A stretch of DNA of 64,000 nt from Flavobacteriales bacterium (GTDB lineage Bacteria > Bacteroidota > Bacteroidia > Flavobacteriales_D > Sanyastnellaceae). A model generated the notes under the pieces. The model had not been told where the DNA came from and made no database searches. It was given only the letters and a program-made list of their open reading frames with translations. This document shows, piece after piece, positions 9,071 to 17,975 of the stretch (the first letter of the stretch is position 1; each line of letters begins with the position of its first letter). The stretch covers positions 62,001-126,000 of the forward strand of contig JAIXWX010000034.1 in the NCBI GenBank assembly GCA_027491075.1. Reading direction: 5' to 3'. Position numbers and translations under genes: made by a program.

Positions 9071-12000
9071 TTATCGGATCAATAAGGTTACATCGCCAGC
9101 CTGCTCGAAGCGTTGTCCATCAACAAAACGCGCTCTCACTTTCCATACATACACATCTTGTTTGCACAGTATACCTCTGTAGTAGCCATCCCATCCACGA
9201 TTTACATCGTTGGATTCAAAAAGTAATTCTCCCCATTTATTGTATATCAATAGGTGATATTCAGAAACTCCACTATGCAAAGGGAAGAAGATATCATTGT
9301 CAAAACTATTGGGATTGTATGCACCTCCATTGCCTCCAGTTGCAACTGGAGTGAACGCATTGGGAAACGATATCTCTCCACCTACACGTGCGTAAACAGC
9401 ATCCACAACATGCATCGTGTCTGGACAATTGTATTGATTATTTGCAATAAGTGTAATAGAGTATATTCCTTCTTCTTGATAGTAGTGAATAGGATTGATT
9501 TCGTTGGATGTCTGCTCGTCTCCAAACTGCCATTCATAGTAGTTGGCGTTGGAAGAAAGATTGAGGCAGTATACAGGTTGACTGGGAACACTCACTTCAT
9601 TGGGTGTTACGGTAAAAGCAGCTTGTGCATTGGGGTACACTTGTATGATTTGCTCTTGCACCATAAAGTCTTGTGAACCGTCGTAGCCAGTTACAAACAA
9701 CGTAACGGTGTAGGTGCCTGGTTGATAATACGTATACACTGGATTGGTAGCATTCGCCTGACCGCCATCACCAAATTGCCAGTTACTAATCGCGGCATAT
9801 TGAGATAAATTATTGAACTGTACCGTCAGTGGAGCGCATCCGGATGCGGGTCCGGTAAAGTTCGCAATTGGAACAGGAGGATTTATAGTAATGGTCCGGT
9901 ATGCGGTATCACTACAGAAATTGTTGGCACCAATTAAACGAATCTGGTATGTTCCCCAGTCACCGTAAGTATAACTAGCAGGTTCTTGGATGTTGAGTTC
10001 TGTGCCATCGTCCATTCTCCATTCCCAATTGAGGTTTCCGCCGATGCTAGTGTTGTCTAAAGTTACAGTTGCGTTTGGCCAAGTCTGCTCTTCTGGCGTT
10101 GCATTGAAACTTACTTGGGGAATCGGATAAACACTTACAAAAGCATCCGCAGTATCTACACACCCAAATTGATTTTGCACAACCAATAATACATTGTAGA
10201 TCGTATCTTGATCTGTCCAATTAAAGAAAGTATGTACGGGCTCAAACTCACTGCTGATATCTCCGTCGCCAAAGTTCCATTGATAGGTCCATCCACCGTC
10301 GGTGTTGTTATCGAAGTATACTTGAAGTGGAGAACAGCCTTGTCCTTGAATCGTGAAGTCGGCATTTAATTCCGGTGAAACTTGCACCACTGCTTGGTCT
10401 GTATCGGTGCATCCATTTTCAGTAATGGCGGTAAGAGATACTGTATAATTGGCCAACTGATTATCGAAGTTGTAGAATACTTGTGTGTGCAAAGAGTCGG
10501 CGTTAGTCGAGGTTTCGCCAGTTCCATATACCCAGTAGTAACTGTCTGCACCAATGCTCTGATTGGCGAATTGAACGCTTTGTGGATAACAGCCAAATAA
10601 ACTGTCGATAACAAGGTTGGCAATAGGTTTGTGATAAACGTGAATGTTCAATGAAGAGGTGTCGCTGCAACCGTATAAATTATAGGTGATAAGATTAACT
10701 TGGTAAATCAAGTCATCTGTGTTATTGGTATTAAAGCTGTGGGTTGGTGAAACCAAAGAAGAAACAGACCCATCTCCGAACGACCACAGGTACGAATCTC
10801 CACCAATGCTTTCATTAGTAAATGGAGTTGTGAAAGGTGCGCAGTTAGCGGTATCTGCGGAGAATGCACTAATTACCTGAGGGTACAGAGTAAACTGCTG
10901 GGATGTTGTATCTGAACATCCTATGGCATTGAATGCAGTAAGTGTTACGTTGAATATTTCAAGATTATTTCCTGCTGCAGAGAATACATAAGAATGAATG
11001 CTGTCAGCATTGAGGCTGCTGCTTCCATCGCCATAGTTCCAAATATAATTTACAGCTTGAACGCTTTGGTTGGAAATGAACATCGGTGCGGGCTCACACG
11101 CAGCAGATTCGTTTAGAGTGAATGAAGCGATAGGATTTGGATGAACTTCAATTATTGCTTGTGTTGAGTCTTGACAACCGTAGTTGGATGTCGCTTCCAG
11201 ACTTATAGTATAGTTTACAACTTCTCCATCTCCAATAGGATAGTATACCGAAGGATTTGTCAAATTAGATATTACTCCGTTGCCAAAAGACCAATTGTAT
11301 GAATTCGCATTGGTACTTGTATTGACAGGATTCACCGTAACTGGACTGCATACTGCTGCTGGAATGGTGAAAGAGGCTTCTAAAGTGGGGTAAACTTGGA
11401 TAGGCAATTCAAAAGTATGCAAACATCCTTGAGGAGAAATGGCAGTCAGTACCGTTTCATAGGTTACTACTTCGTCGGTATTATTGGTGTAAATATGCGT
11501 GTGGGTGGTATCTGTAGTGTATGAACCCAAGCCATCGCCGTATTCCCAACTGAACGTAGTTCCATTGATGGAAATATTGGTGAGTTCTACAGCGTGTGGA
11601 CTGCATCCTGCTGTTTCATCCATGCTAAATTGAGAGATGGGACCGGGGTTAACGGTGATAACACTCGTAGCGGTATCCACACATCCAAATGCGGACGTTC
11701 CAATAAGGGTTACCGAATATTCAATCGGTTGTGTAGTGAAGTTGTTGAATGTTTGTATAGGAATGGGACTGTTTGAAGTAATTCCGTTGCCAAAATTCCA
11801 CTCGTAAGCTTGCGCTCCAGAAATCAAAGGCATCGTAACTGTTAATGGACTGCAACCGGTATATCCAGAAAGATCGAAAGAGAAATCGGCGAGAGGATAA
11901 ACGGTGACCGCACGCGATGTTGTATCGTGACATCCGAACGGAGAATATGCAATGAGATTTACATTGAAGGTTTGAATGAAACCTGTATTATTTTCAAATA

Positions 12001-14119
12001 AATGAGTGGGAGAAAATACAGCGGTAGTTGTTCCATCTCCCAAGTCCCACAAATAGGATGATGCATTCAATGAAGTATTGTTGAATGTAATTGCATGAGG
12101 AGAACAACCGGGGGGGGTGTTTCCATCATTGAAATCTGCCAATGCTCCTGCGTGTACCAAAACATAGAGAGTGTCAGTAGTACTGCATCCAAAGGCATTG
12201 GAAGCAGTTAGAATTGCTTGAAATGTGCTGTCTTGATTGCTAATGTTGAAATAGGTTGCTGTTGGAGCAATCTCTGTTGAGAATGTACCATTGCCTAAGT
12301 TCCATTGATAGTTCACTGCATCGATACTATTGTTGCTAAAACTTACTTGCAAAGGAGAACATCCGCTCAAAACATCCTGGCCAATGATTACGTGAGGCTT
12401 TGGTTGAACGCTGACAACGGTAGTAGTCGTATCAGAGCAGAATGCCGTTGCTACAATCAATGAAACGGTAAAGTCTCCAGTAGTGGTGTATTCGTGTGTC
12501 GGATTTTGCATGGATGACGAGAATCCATCACCAAAGTTCCATATATAACTTGTGATTGGACTGCCTGGCGCGGAGGTAGAGGTACTTGTAAATTGTGCGA
12601 TCTCTCCTTCGCATAAGTTGGTGACTGCTATTCCGGCTACGGGTATTGGTCTTACGATGATTTGATCATTGTCTGAATTGGAGCAGCCGTTGCTATTGGT
12701 TACAGTTAATGATACAGGATGGGGTCCTGGTGTATTGTAGTACACCGGTAGTGGTGTCTGTAGATTTGAAGTGCTCGGTGGTACATCGAAGGTCCATGCC
12801 CAAGAAGTCACTCCTGGACTCGTTGTAGCGGTGTATTGCACCGTCAATTCTCCACAGCCTTCAGAAGGCGATTTAAGAATGTTGACAGTGGGTCTCGGAA
12901 GGACGACAATGGTTACACTTTCTGTATCTGAACATCCTCCAGTGGCTCCTGAAATAGAGACTCTAGTGGATACAGTGAATGTTCCAGCTTGGTTGAATAC
13001 ATAGGTTATGTTTCCACTACCTGTGTTGATCCAATTGTTATTCACTCCAAAATTCCATTGATATGCGTTTCCTCCAGTAGATTGTTGGAAGAACGTAACA
13101 CTTTGTCCTTGACAAATGGTGTCTTGACTCGCAGTAAGTCCTGCAACAGGAGGGGGTACAATTTGAATAGTAATGGAGGTTGGAGCAATGCCACAGAAAT
13201 TACTGTCCAATAGTTGTACGGTATATGTTCCGATTCCCGGATAATGCATCGTTTTTGGGAAGGTGGGTGGCCATGGAGTCCAATCAATAATGGAGTCGTG
13301 TCCTAGGTTCCAGTAATCACCAAAGTTCCAGTATTCATAGCGCTGATAAATATTTCCTTGAAATAAACAATTGCGTTCTGTAGTATTAGTAAATGTTACT
13401 GTGGTATCTGGATAGCATAGTAAGGTGGCACTTGCAGAAATGCCTGGATCATCCAAATCCCAAATACGGATCGGGTTAAATGTAGCTTCTGACTCACCTC
13501 CTTGAATCGTGTTGCAATAGTTCTCTGCGGTCAATCTCACAATGGTCTCGCAATCTACTGTTCCTACATCGTAAAGATGACTTATCGTTTGTTGCCAGTT
13601 GGTATGATCAAAAACGAGGGGTGCACTACCGTCGCCGAAATCCCATTCAAACATTGTTGTTTCAGATACATTCGTAGAGCTATTGATGAATTCCATGACT
13701 TGAGGAGCACAAGCTTGCGTGAGTCCTCCAATTGGAATTTGAATGGATGCACTAGTGGCTTCTTCCATTACAACAACCCCTTGTATTTGACATCCAGTTG
13801 CTGTTTCGGTGATGGTAACAACGAATGTGTCTACTGCTGCGGTGTAGAGGTGATTAATGATTTGAGGAGAATTCCAAGATGTCCCGCTTTGAATGGGAGA
13901 ACCGTCTCCCCAATTGATGCTGTAGGCTCCCCAATTATTAGGGGATTGGAGATTAAAACTAAAATTACTACCAGTACACGAGTACCAGTAAGGCTCGTTG
14001 TTGCTTGGATTGCCGAAGAAATCAAATACGGTTGGACATTGACTAAAGGAAACCTCATGGACCAATAGAAGAATGGTGGAGATAACGATTGTTCGAAGTA
14101 TGCCGTAGAGTTTCATCAT
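9071..14119 (-). CDS. Giant PKD-repeat cell-surface protein with T9SS type B sorting domain
   Basis: A 1682-residue secreted protein. After a signal peptide (cleavage near SFSQ) the body is about 18 tandem PKD-type domains of roughly 80-90 residues, each marked by a variant of WNFGDG (WDFGDG, WSFGNG, WEYGDG, WVYGTG and others) and a following HxY or xYTV strand. The last 90 residues (from about ISFPNAFTP, with LLIYNKWGELLFES and GWDGYYRG) form the gliding-motility-associated or type B T9SS sorting domain, which attaches cargo through a PorP/SprF-type partner. That partner is encoded immediately downstream. Probably a surface adhesin or filament, in the manner of SprB. Two adjacent ATGs (14119 and 14116) are both possible starts. 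Confidence 0.9.
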   Translation of the reverse strand: MMKLYGILRTIVISTILLLVHEVSFSQCPTVFDFFGNPSNNEPYWYSCTGSNFSFNLQSPNNWGAYSINWGDGSPIQSGTSWNSPQIINHLYTAAVDTFVVTITETATGCQIQGVVVMEEATSASIQIPIGGLTQACAPQVMEFINSSTNVSETTMFEWDFGDGSAPLVFDHTNWQQTISHLYDVGTVDCETIVRLTAENYCNTIQGGESEATFNPIRIWDLDDPGISASATLLCYPDTTVTFTNTTERNCLFQGNIYQRYEYWNFGDYWNLGHDSIIDWTPWPPTFPKTMHYPGIGTYTVQLLDSNFCGIAPTSITIQIVPPPVAGLTASQDTICQGQSVTFFQQSTGGNAYQWNFGVNNNWINTGSGNITYVFNQAGTFTVSTRVSISGATGGCSDTESVTIVVLPRPTVNILKSPSEGCGELTVQYTATTSPGVTSWAWTFDVPPSTSNLQTPLPVYYNTPGPHPVSLTVTNSNGCSNSDNDQIIVRPIPVAGIAVTNLCEGEIAQFTSTSTSAPGSPITSYIWNFGDGFSSSMQNPTHEYTTTGDFTVSLIVATAFCSDTTTTVVSVQPKPHVIIGQDVLSGCSPLQVSFSNNSIDAVNYQWNLGNGTFSTEIAPTATYFNISNQDSTFQAILTASNAFGCSTTDTLYVLVHAGALADFNDGNTPPGCSPHAITFNNTSLNASSYLWDLGDGTTTAVFSPTHLFENNTGFIQTFNVNLIAYSPFGCHDTTSRAVTVYPLADFSFDLSGYTGCSPLTVTMPLISGAQAYEWNFGNGITSNSPIPIQTFNNFTTQPIEYSVTLIGTSAFGCVDTATSVITVNPGPISQFSMDETAGCSPHAVELTNISINGTTFSWEYGDGLGSYTTDTTHTHIYTNNTDEVVTYETVLTAISPQGCLHTFELPIQVYPTLEASFTIPAAVCSPVTVNPVNTSTNANSYNWSFGNGVISNLTNPSVYYPIGDGEVVNYTISLEATSNYGCQDSTQAIIEVHPNPIASFTLNESAACEPAPMFISNQSVQAVNYIWNYGDGSSSLNADSIHSYVFSAAGNNLEIFNVTLTAFNAIGCSDTTSQQFTLYPQVISAFSADTANCAPFTTPFTNESIGGDSYLWSFGDGSVSSLVSPTHSFNTNNTDDLIYQVNLITYNLYGCSDTSSLNIHVYHKPIANLVIDSLFGCYPQSVQFANQSIGADSYYWVYGTGETSTNADSLHTQVFYNFDNQLANYTVSLTAITENGCTDTDQAVVQVSPELNADFTIQGQGCSPLQVYFDNNTDGGWTYQWNFGDGDISSEFEPVHTFFNWTDQDTIYNVLLVVQNQFGCVDTADAFVSVYPIPQVSFNATPEEQTWPNATVTLDNTSIGGNLNWEWRMDDGTELNIQEPASYTYGDWGTYQIRLIGANNFCSDTAYRTITINPPVPIANFTGPASGCAPLTVQFNNLSQYAAISNWQFGDGGQANATNPVYTYYQPGTYTVTLFVTGYDGSQDFMVQEQIIQVYPNAQAAFTVTPNEVSVPSQPVYCLNLSSNANYYEWQFGDEQTSNEINPIHYYQEEGIYSITLIANNQYNCPDTMHVVDAVYARVGGEISFPNAFTPVATGGNGGAYNPNSFDNDIFFPLHSGVSEYHLLIYNKWGELLFESNDVNRGWDGYYRGILCKQDVYVWKVRARFVDGQRFEQAGDVTLLIR

Positions 14120-14205
14120 GCTTGTTTTCTACGAGAAGGTTCTATACAGGGTTCGCTTTTTCGACGAAAAAGTAGTTTTTAACCGATTGATTCATTGAAA
14201 TGAAT

Positions 14206-14224
14206 GTTCAATTAAAACTTGAAC
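14206..14224. promoter_or_regulatory. Dyad GTTCAA-N7-TTGAAC abutting a -7 box
   Basis: GTTCAA at 14206-14211 and its exact reverse complement TTGAAC at 14219-14224 flank a seven-base spacer and directly precede the TACCTTTG box. The position fits a repressor or activator operator for the YkgJ-like gene. Function is inferred from geometry only. Confidence 0.4.
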
Positions 14225-14232
14225 TACCTTTG
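14225..14232 (+). promoter_or_regulatory. Bacteroidota -7 promoter element TACCTTTG
   Basis: The octamer matches the TAnnTTTG consensus of Bacteroidota sigma-ABfr promoters exactly. No clear -33 TTG lies 17-23 bases upstream. Transcription would start near 14238-14242, downstream of the longest possible reading-frame start (TTG 14219), which argues for the TTG at 14255 as the real start. Confidence 0.5.
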
Positions 14233-14254
14233 TATCCATAAAATTGATAATCAA

Positions 14255-14740
14255 TTGAATGAAGAATTGAGTAAGTGGTTAGAGCGTGGCAGGAACAATA
14301 AAAAGGAGAATAAGAAACTCTTGAAATCCTGGGAAAAAGTCAAATCACTGGATACATATTTTCATCCAGCGCACGAAGAAGTTTTTGAGAAGGTAGACTG
14401 TCTTCAGTGCGCTAATTGTTGCAAAACAACCAGTCCAATTTTCAGGGATGTGGACATTGATCGTATTGCAAAGCATTTGGGAGTAAAGCCATCAGAGTTC
14501 ACTTCAAAAAATTTACACATTGACGAAGACGGTGATTGGGTTTTGAATTCATCTCCGTGTCTTTTTTTAGATGAAAACAATTATTGTAAGATTTACGAAG
14601 TAAGGCCCAAAGCGTGTCGAGAGTATCCGCATACCGATCGCAAGAACATGTTTCAAATAATGGACTTGACCTATAAAAACACTTTGGTATGCCCTGCTGT
14701 GAATGTTATGATCGATAAGATCAAAAAGAATATCAATTAG
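14255..14740 (+). CDS. YkgJ-family cysteine cluster protein
   Basis: About 161 residues. The cysteines fall in CLQCANCC, SPCLFL, NYCKIYEVRPKACREYPH and a final VCPAV, the CxxCxxCC...C...C pattern of the YkgJ/UPF0153 family, thought to bind zinc or an iron-sulfur cluster. Its biochemical role is unknown. No in-frame ATG exists near the start; I choose TTG at 14255 because the product then begins MNEELSKWLERG, which I recall as the usual family start, and because the -7 box overlaps the longer alternative from TTG 14219. The stop (TAG 14738-14740) overlaps the stop of the convergent dihaem peroxidase gene. Confidence 0.8.
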   Translation: MNEELSKWLERGRNNKKENKKLLKSWEKVKSLDTYFHPAHEEVFEKVDCLQCANCCKTTSPIFRDVDIDRIAKHLGVKPSEFTSKNLHIDEDGDWVLNSSPCLFLDENNYCKIYEVRPKACREYPHTDRKNMFQIMDLTYKNTLVCPAVNVMIDKIKKNIN

Positions 14741-15855
14741 TGGGGATCTGCAAATCGCGGATCATTGATGAAAGTAGTATCGGTAAGTGTTTTTAGGAAA
14801 GCAATCAAATCAGCTTTCTTTTGATCAGACAATTGAAGACCTCCTGAGGTATATTTCATGAAAGGATCGATAGTACTAGAAGGAACGCCTCCGCTGTCGT
14901 AATGATCAATCACTTGCTCAAGAGTTACGAAGCGTCCGTCGTGCATGTAGGGTGAGGTCAACTCAATATTTCTTAAAGTAGGTGTTTTAAACTTCCCGCT
15001 ATCTAACGCATTTAAGGTGACTAAAAATCTTCCTGGGTCGTTTTCGAAGGAAGCATCTAGACCGTTGTTATGGAAGAGATAATCGGTCATTTGCATCGCG
15101 CCGAATCCATGGCAATGGAAGCAATCAGCTCCACCTTGAAAGAGAGGATTGATTTCAGGATCTCCACCTTCGGTGATAAACAGATTGAATCCTCGTTCTT
15201 CAGCGAGCGTGAAAGAGGACAGTCCAAGGCGTTGTTGATCGAATTTAGAATTGCTACTCACCATGATTCTTAGGAAACTTGCAATGGCTTTGGTCACTCT
15301 TTCTACTGTTACGTCGGCAGACCCGAAAGCCTTTCCAAACATGGGCGGATATTTAGGATCTGCGGCAATATCAGCTATGGCTTGCTCCCATGTATTGTCC
15401 ATCTCTATCGGGTTTTCAATGGGTTCTAAAATTTGTTGCTCTAAAGTGAGTGCTCTTCCATCCCAAAAGAAACTTGTCGACCAGCCCATGTTTACCAAGG
15501 GCATAGATTGTCGAGTGCCCATAGCTCCTGTAATGCCTTCGGAAAACTGATTGGGGTCACTGAATCCATGTTCTGGAAGATGACAAGAACCGCAGCTTTG
15601 CGTGTGATTACGGCTGAGTTTTTTTTCCCAGAACAAATAGCGTCCAAGTTCAATACCCTCGTAAGTGAGAGGATTGTTGGCAGGAATATCCATGGGGGGG
15701 AAGAAGGGGGGGCTTTGAAAGGGATAAGGAGTTGCTTGCTCAAACTGATCTGGCTTTTTATAAAGGTCCTCTTCATTGTCTCTGCGACATGCCACCACCA
15801 ACACGACAAGAATAATCGTAATAACGAGGCGGTGATGTATGTTTTTTCGGATCAT
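14737..15855 (-). CDS. Dihaem cytochrome c peroxidase / MauG-MbnH family lipoprotein (second copy)
   Basis: A 372-residue lipoprotein (lipobox ending VVAC23) with two c-type haem sites, CGSCH at 88-92 and CFHCH at 245-249. TSFFWDGRALTLEQQ and GKFKTPTLRNIELTSPYMHDG are signatures of the bacterial cytochrome c peroxidase/MauG superfamily. Members either reduce peroxide or carry out long-range oxidation of a partner protein. It is the third gene of an operon behind an MbnP-like protein and another dihaem protein; its ATG overlaps the preceding stop by four bases (ATGA). The retained WDGR motif is closer to classical peroxidases than in its upstream paralog. The specific substrate is inference. 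Confidence 0.88.
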   Translation of the reverse strand: MIRKNIHHRLVITIILVVLVVACRRDNEEDLYKKPDQFEQATPYPFQSPPFFPPMDIPANNPLTYEGIELGRYLFWEKKLSRNHTQSCGSCHLPEHGFSDPNQFSEGITGAMGTRQSMPLVNMGWSTSFFWDGRALTLEQQILEPIENPIEMDNTWEQAIADIAADPKYPPMFGKAFGSADVTVERVTKAIASFLRIMVSSNSKFDQQRLGLSSFTLAEERGFNLFITEGGDPEINPLFQGGADCFHCHGFGAMQMTDYLFHNNGLDASFENDPGRFLVTLNALDSGKFKTPTLRNIELTSPYMHDGRFVTLEQVIDHYDSGGVPSSTIDPFMKYTSGGLQLSDQKKADLIAFLKTLTDTTFINDPRFADPH

Positions 15856-16880
15856 TGTTCTAAGGAAAGCAAAGTATGATTTTGTACAAAATTCCAATCA
15901 GTAAGGGTTTTCAAAAAGGCCAGTAAATCTTCTTTTTGGCCCTGAGTCAGCTCCAAAGGGCGGACTCGAAAGTCTTTAGCAGGATGATTCTCTCCTCCTT
16001 TATTGTATAACTCAATTACCTCCTCTAATGTTGCAATTGAACCATCATGCATGTAAGGAGCTGTCAGTTCAATATTACGCAAAGTTGGTGTTTTGAATTT
16101 ACCGTTGTCAGCCTTGTCATAAGTGACTCTTTCTCTTCCCGCATCTTCGTATGTTTTGTATAAACCAATGTTGTAAAAATCACCATCCGTAAACAAAGGC
16201 AATGTGTGGCACTTAGCGCATGCTGCTTTTTCACTGAAGAAAATGGCTTTTCCATTTTTCTCACTATTGGTAAAAGCAGATTCGTCTTTTTGATAATACC
16301 ATCTATCAAATCGGGTATCGAAAGAAATAAAAGACCTTTCGAAACACGCAATGGCTCTTACAATCACGTATTCATCCAAATCTCTTTGATACGCTTCTTT
16401 GCTGAGTTGGTTGAGAATTGGATCTTTTCTCAATCTTTCTGCGGCCTCTGGCAAAGGCATGTCCATTTCTATGGTATCTTGAATTGGAGCAAGCACTTGC
16501 ATCTCTAAGGAGGGCACGCCTCCCTCTGCCATGAATGCTTTTGACCATGCGAGATTTGCGAGTGTCGGAGCGTTTCGTTTTCCTGGTTTTCCGTGTGCTC
16601 CTGTACTCGTTTTCTTTCCGTCTGTGAAGGCTGAACTAAGGGCGTGACAACTCGCACAGTTTTGAGTTTCATTGCGTGAAAGCCGTTTGTCATAAAAAAG
16701 TCTTCTGCCTAATTCAATGCGAGCCGTTGTAGGCTGATTGTCTTCGGGAATGGGAATGGACGGGACGTAGGATGGATGTTTATACTTTACTTCCGAATTG
16801 GATTTTACTGCAGTATTGTTTCTGCACGCGTAAATCCACGTGATTAAAAATGCTAGAAGAAAAACAGAGGCCCATCTCAT
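15852..16880 (-). CDS. Dihaem MauG/MbnH-like cytochrome c peroxidase family lipoprotein (first copy)
   Basis: A 342-residue lipoprotein (probable lipid-attached Cys19) with haem motifs CASCH (75-79) and CAKCH (221-225) and the shared FKTPTLRNIELTAPYMHDG block carrying the distal residues. Where classical peroxidases have FWDGRA it reads AFMAEGGVPSLEMQ, a substitution pattern I associate with MbnH-type proteins. MbnH enzymes oxidise a tryptophan of MbnP to kynurenine to make a copper site. Its immediate upstream neighbour is an MbnP-like lipoprotein whose stop overlaps this ATG by four bases, which strongly suggests a functional pair. Assignment to the superfamily is firm; the MbnH role is inference. 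Confidence 0.87.
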   Translation of the reverse strand: MRWASVFLLAFLITWIYACRNNTAVKSNSEVKYKHPSYVPSIPIPEDNQPTTARIELGRRLFYDKRLSRNETQNCASCHALSSAFTDGKKTSTGAHGKPGKRNAPTLANLAWSKAFMAEGGVPSLEMQVLAPIQDTIEMDMPLPEAAERLRKDPILNQLSKEAYQRDLDEYVIVRAIACFERSFISFDTRFDRWYYQKDESAFTNSEKNGKAIFFSEKAACAKCHTLPLFTDGDFYNIGLYKTYEDAGRERVTYDKADNGKFKTPTLRNIELTAPYMHDGSIATLEEVIELYNKGGENHPAKDFRVRPLELTQGQKEDLLAFLKTLTDWNFVQNHTLLSLEQ

Positions 16881-17656
16881 TCGGCATCAAATGCGAATGC
16901 TAATTTATTTACAAATCGTGTTGCTAATGCAGGGTTGTTGGAGGTATGGGTCAAAAAATCTACTTGTAAGTCTATGGGGTCATCAGGACCGGCTATGAGT
17001 TTTTCTACTCTCAAAACAACTGGAATGGTATAAGTATTTTCTTTTTCAAAGTTCTTGGCAATGACAAAGTTGGCTGTGCGATAATTGTAGTCGTCGCCAC
17101 TGTGAAACGCGAATGGATCGGTGAGGGGCGCTCCAGGTGTTCCGGTAAAGTCGCAGCGACCTTCGAATTTGGTGAAAATGTAGCCAGTGTTCCAGGTCCA
17201 AAACATGCCTGTCGAGCCTTGTATGCTCAATGGATGGTTATTCGGATAAGTAGTAGGGTCTATGTTTTTGTTGATATTTTGCGGCACACCTAATCCCATA
17301 GACATCCCAATGAATTGGCCAACGGGGGCTTCTACCTCTATGGTTGAAGGATTAGCGAAGTTAATCAGGGCGATGTCTTTTACAGTGACTACGTCATCAT
17401 TTGCGCTATAGAACTTGATATTACTAATATAGGATTTCATCTCCTCTATCTGAATTCGGTACCCTTGTTCAGTGGTATACACCTCACCAAGTTGGAGGGG
17501 TGTGCCATTGTAGGTAGCGGAAAACTGGAAAATTACTTTTGGGGCATCGCTCTCTGGAGCAGTGGGAGCTTCATTTTCCTTTTTGTCCTCTCCGCAACCG
17601 GCTAGAATGATTAAAAAGAGCAAAAGCAAATAAGAAATAGCAGATATAGGTTTCAT
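16877..17656 (-). CDS. MbnP-like copper-binding lipoprotein
   Basis: A 259-residue lipoprotein (lipobox LAGC21) whose body is a beta-rich domain with the MbnP/CorA-family pattern: EMKSYISNIKFY, the tryptophan motif GMFWTWNTGYIFTKFEG (Trp153, Trp155) and PFAFHSG (His185). In methanotroph MbnP/MopE-CorA proteins one tryptophan is converted to kynurenine by the partner dihaem protein MbnH and helps bind copper. Here two dihaem proteins follow in the same operon with ATGA overlaps. The start is the ATG at 17656; an in-frame TTG nine bases upstream is less likely. No methanobactin genes are present, so a role in periplasmic copper handling or redox is inference. Confidence 0.8.
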   Translation of the reverse strand: MKPISAISYLLLLFLIILAGCGEDKKENEAPTAPESDAPKVIFQFSATYNGTPLQLGEVYTTEQGYRIQIEEMKSYISNIKFYSANDDVVTVKDIALINFANPSTIEVEAPVGQFIGMSMGLGVPQNINKNIDPTTYPNNHPLSIQGSTGMFWTWNTGYIFTKFEGRCDFTGTPGAPLTDPFAFHSGDDYNYRTANFVIAKNFEKENTYTIPVVLRVEKLIAGPDDPIDLQVDFLTHTSNNPALATRFVNKLAFAFDAE

Positions 17657-17975
17657 GATTTGCAATACACAATTGTGGCATTAAACCCTAAAGATAATCT
17701 ATTTGTTGTATGGATAAACCGAAGTTATAAAGTTAAGTCCCCATTCCCGTTCCCGACCTGTTATTTTTTTGAATAACATAGTTGAGTTTATTCCAACAGG
17801 CTGAATTTTTGAAGTATCCGTTAGGTTATATTTGTCTGGAAGCCCGCAGTGCTGTATTCGTTGTATGGATTTGCGGTGGAATGGAAAATTAGAAATTATA
17901 ATTGAAAGGTAGACGTTAAGAATGCTGCTTTTCGAAATGAACGTAAAGTGCAACGTGTAAGGTAAATCGAATTAT
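17657..17975. other. 319-base divergent intergenic region
   Basis: It separates the MbnP-like operon from the membrane protein gene. On the plus strand a perfect TATATTTG -7 box lies at 17827-17834, with TTTG at 17808-17811 (15-base gap, shorter than usual), implying a leader of about 135 bases for the gene at 17976. I see no gene, tRNA or clear terminator here. Confidence 0.45.

Noticed and set aside
13502-14068. A 188-codon plus-strand open frame inside the PKD protein gene
   Set aside because: It is a shadow of the repeat gene: no start context, no recognisable domain, and the opposite strand has a complete multi-domain protein.
9071-14119. Repeated DNA suggesting a CRISPR or satellite
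   Set aside because: The periodicity is about 250 bases and follows PKD protein domains; no identical direct repeats or spacers.
15492-15879. Open frames of 100-120 codons on both strands inside the dihaem gene
   Set aside because: They are out-of-frame shadows of the haem protein, which has intact CxxCH motifs.
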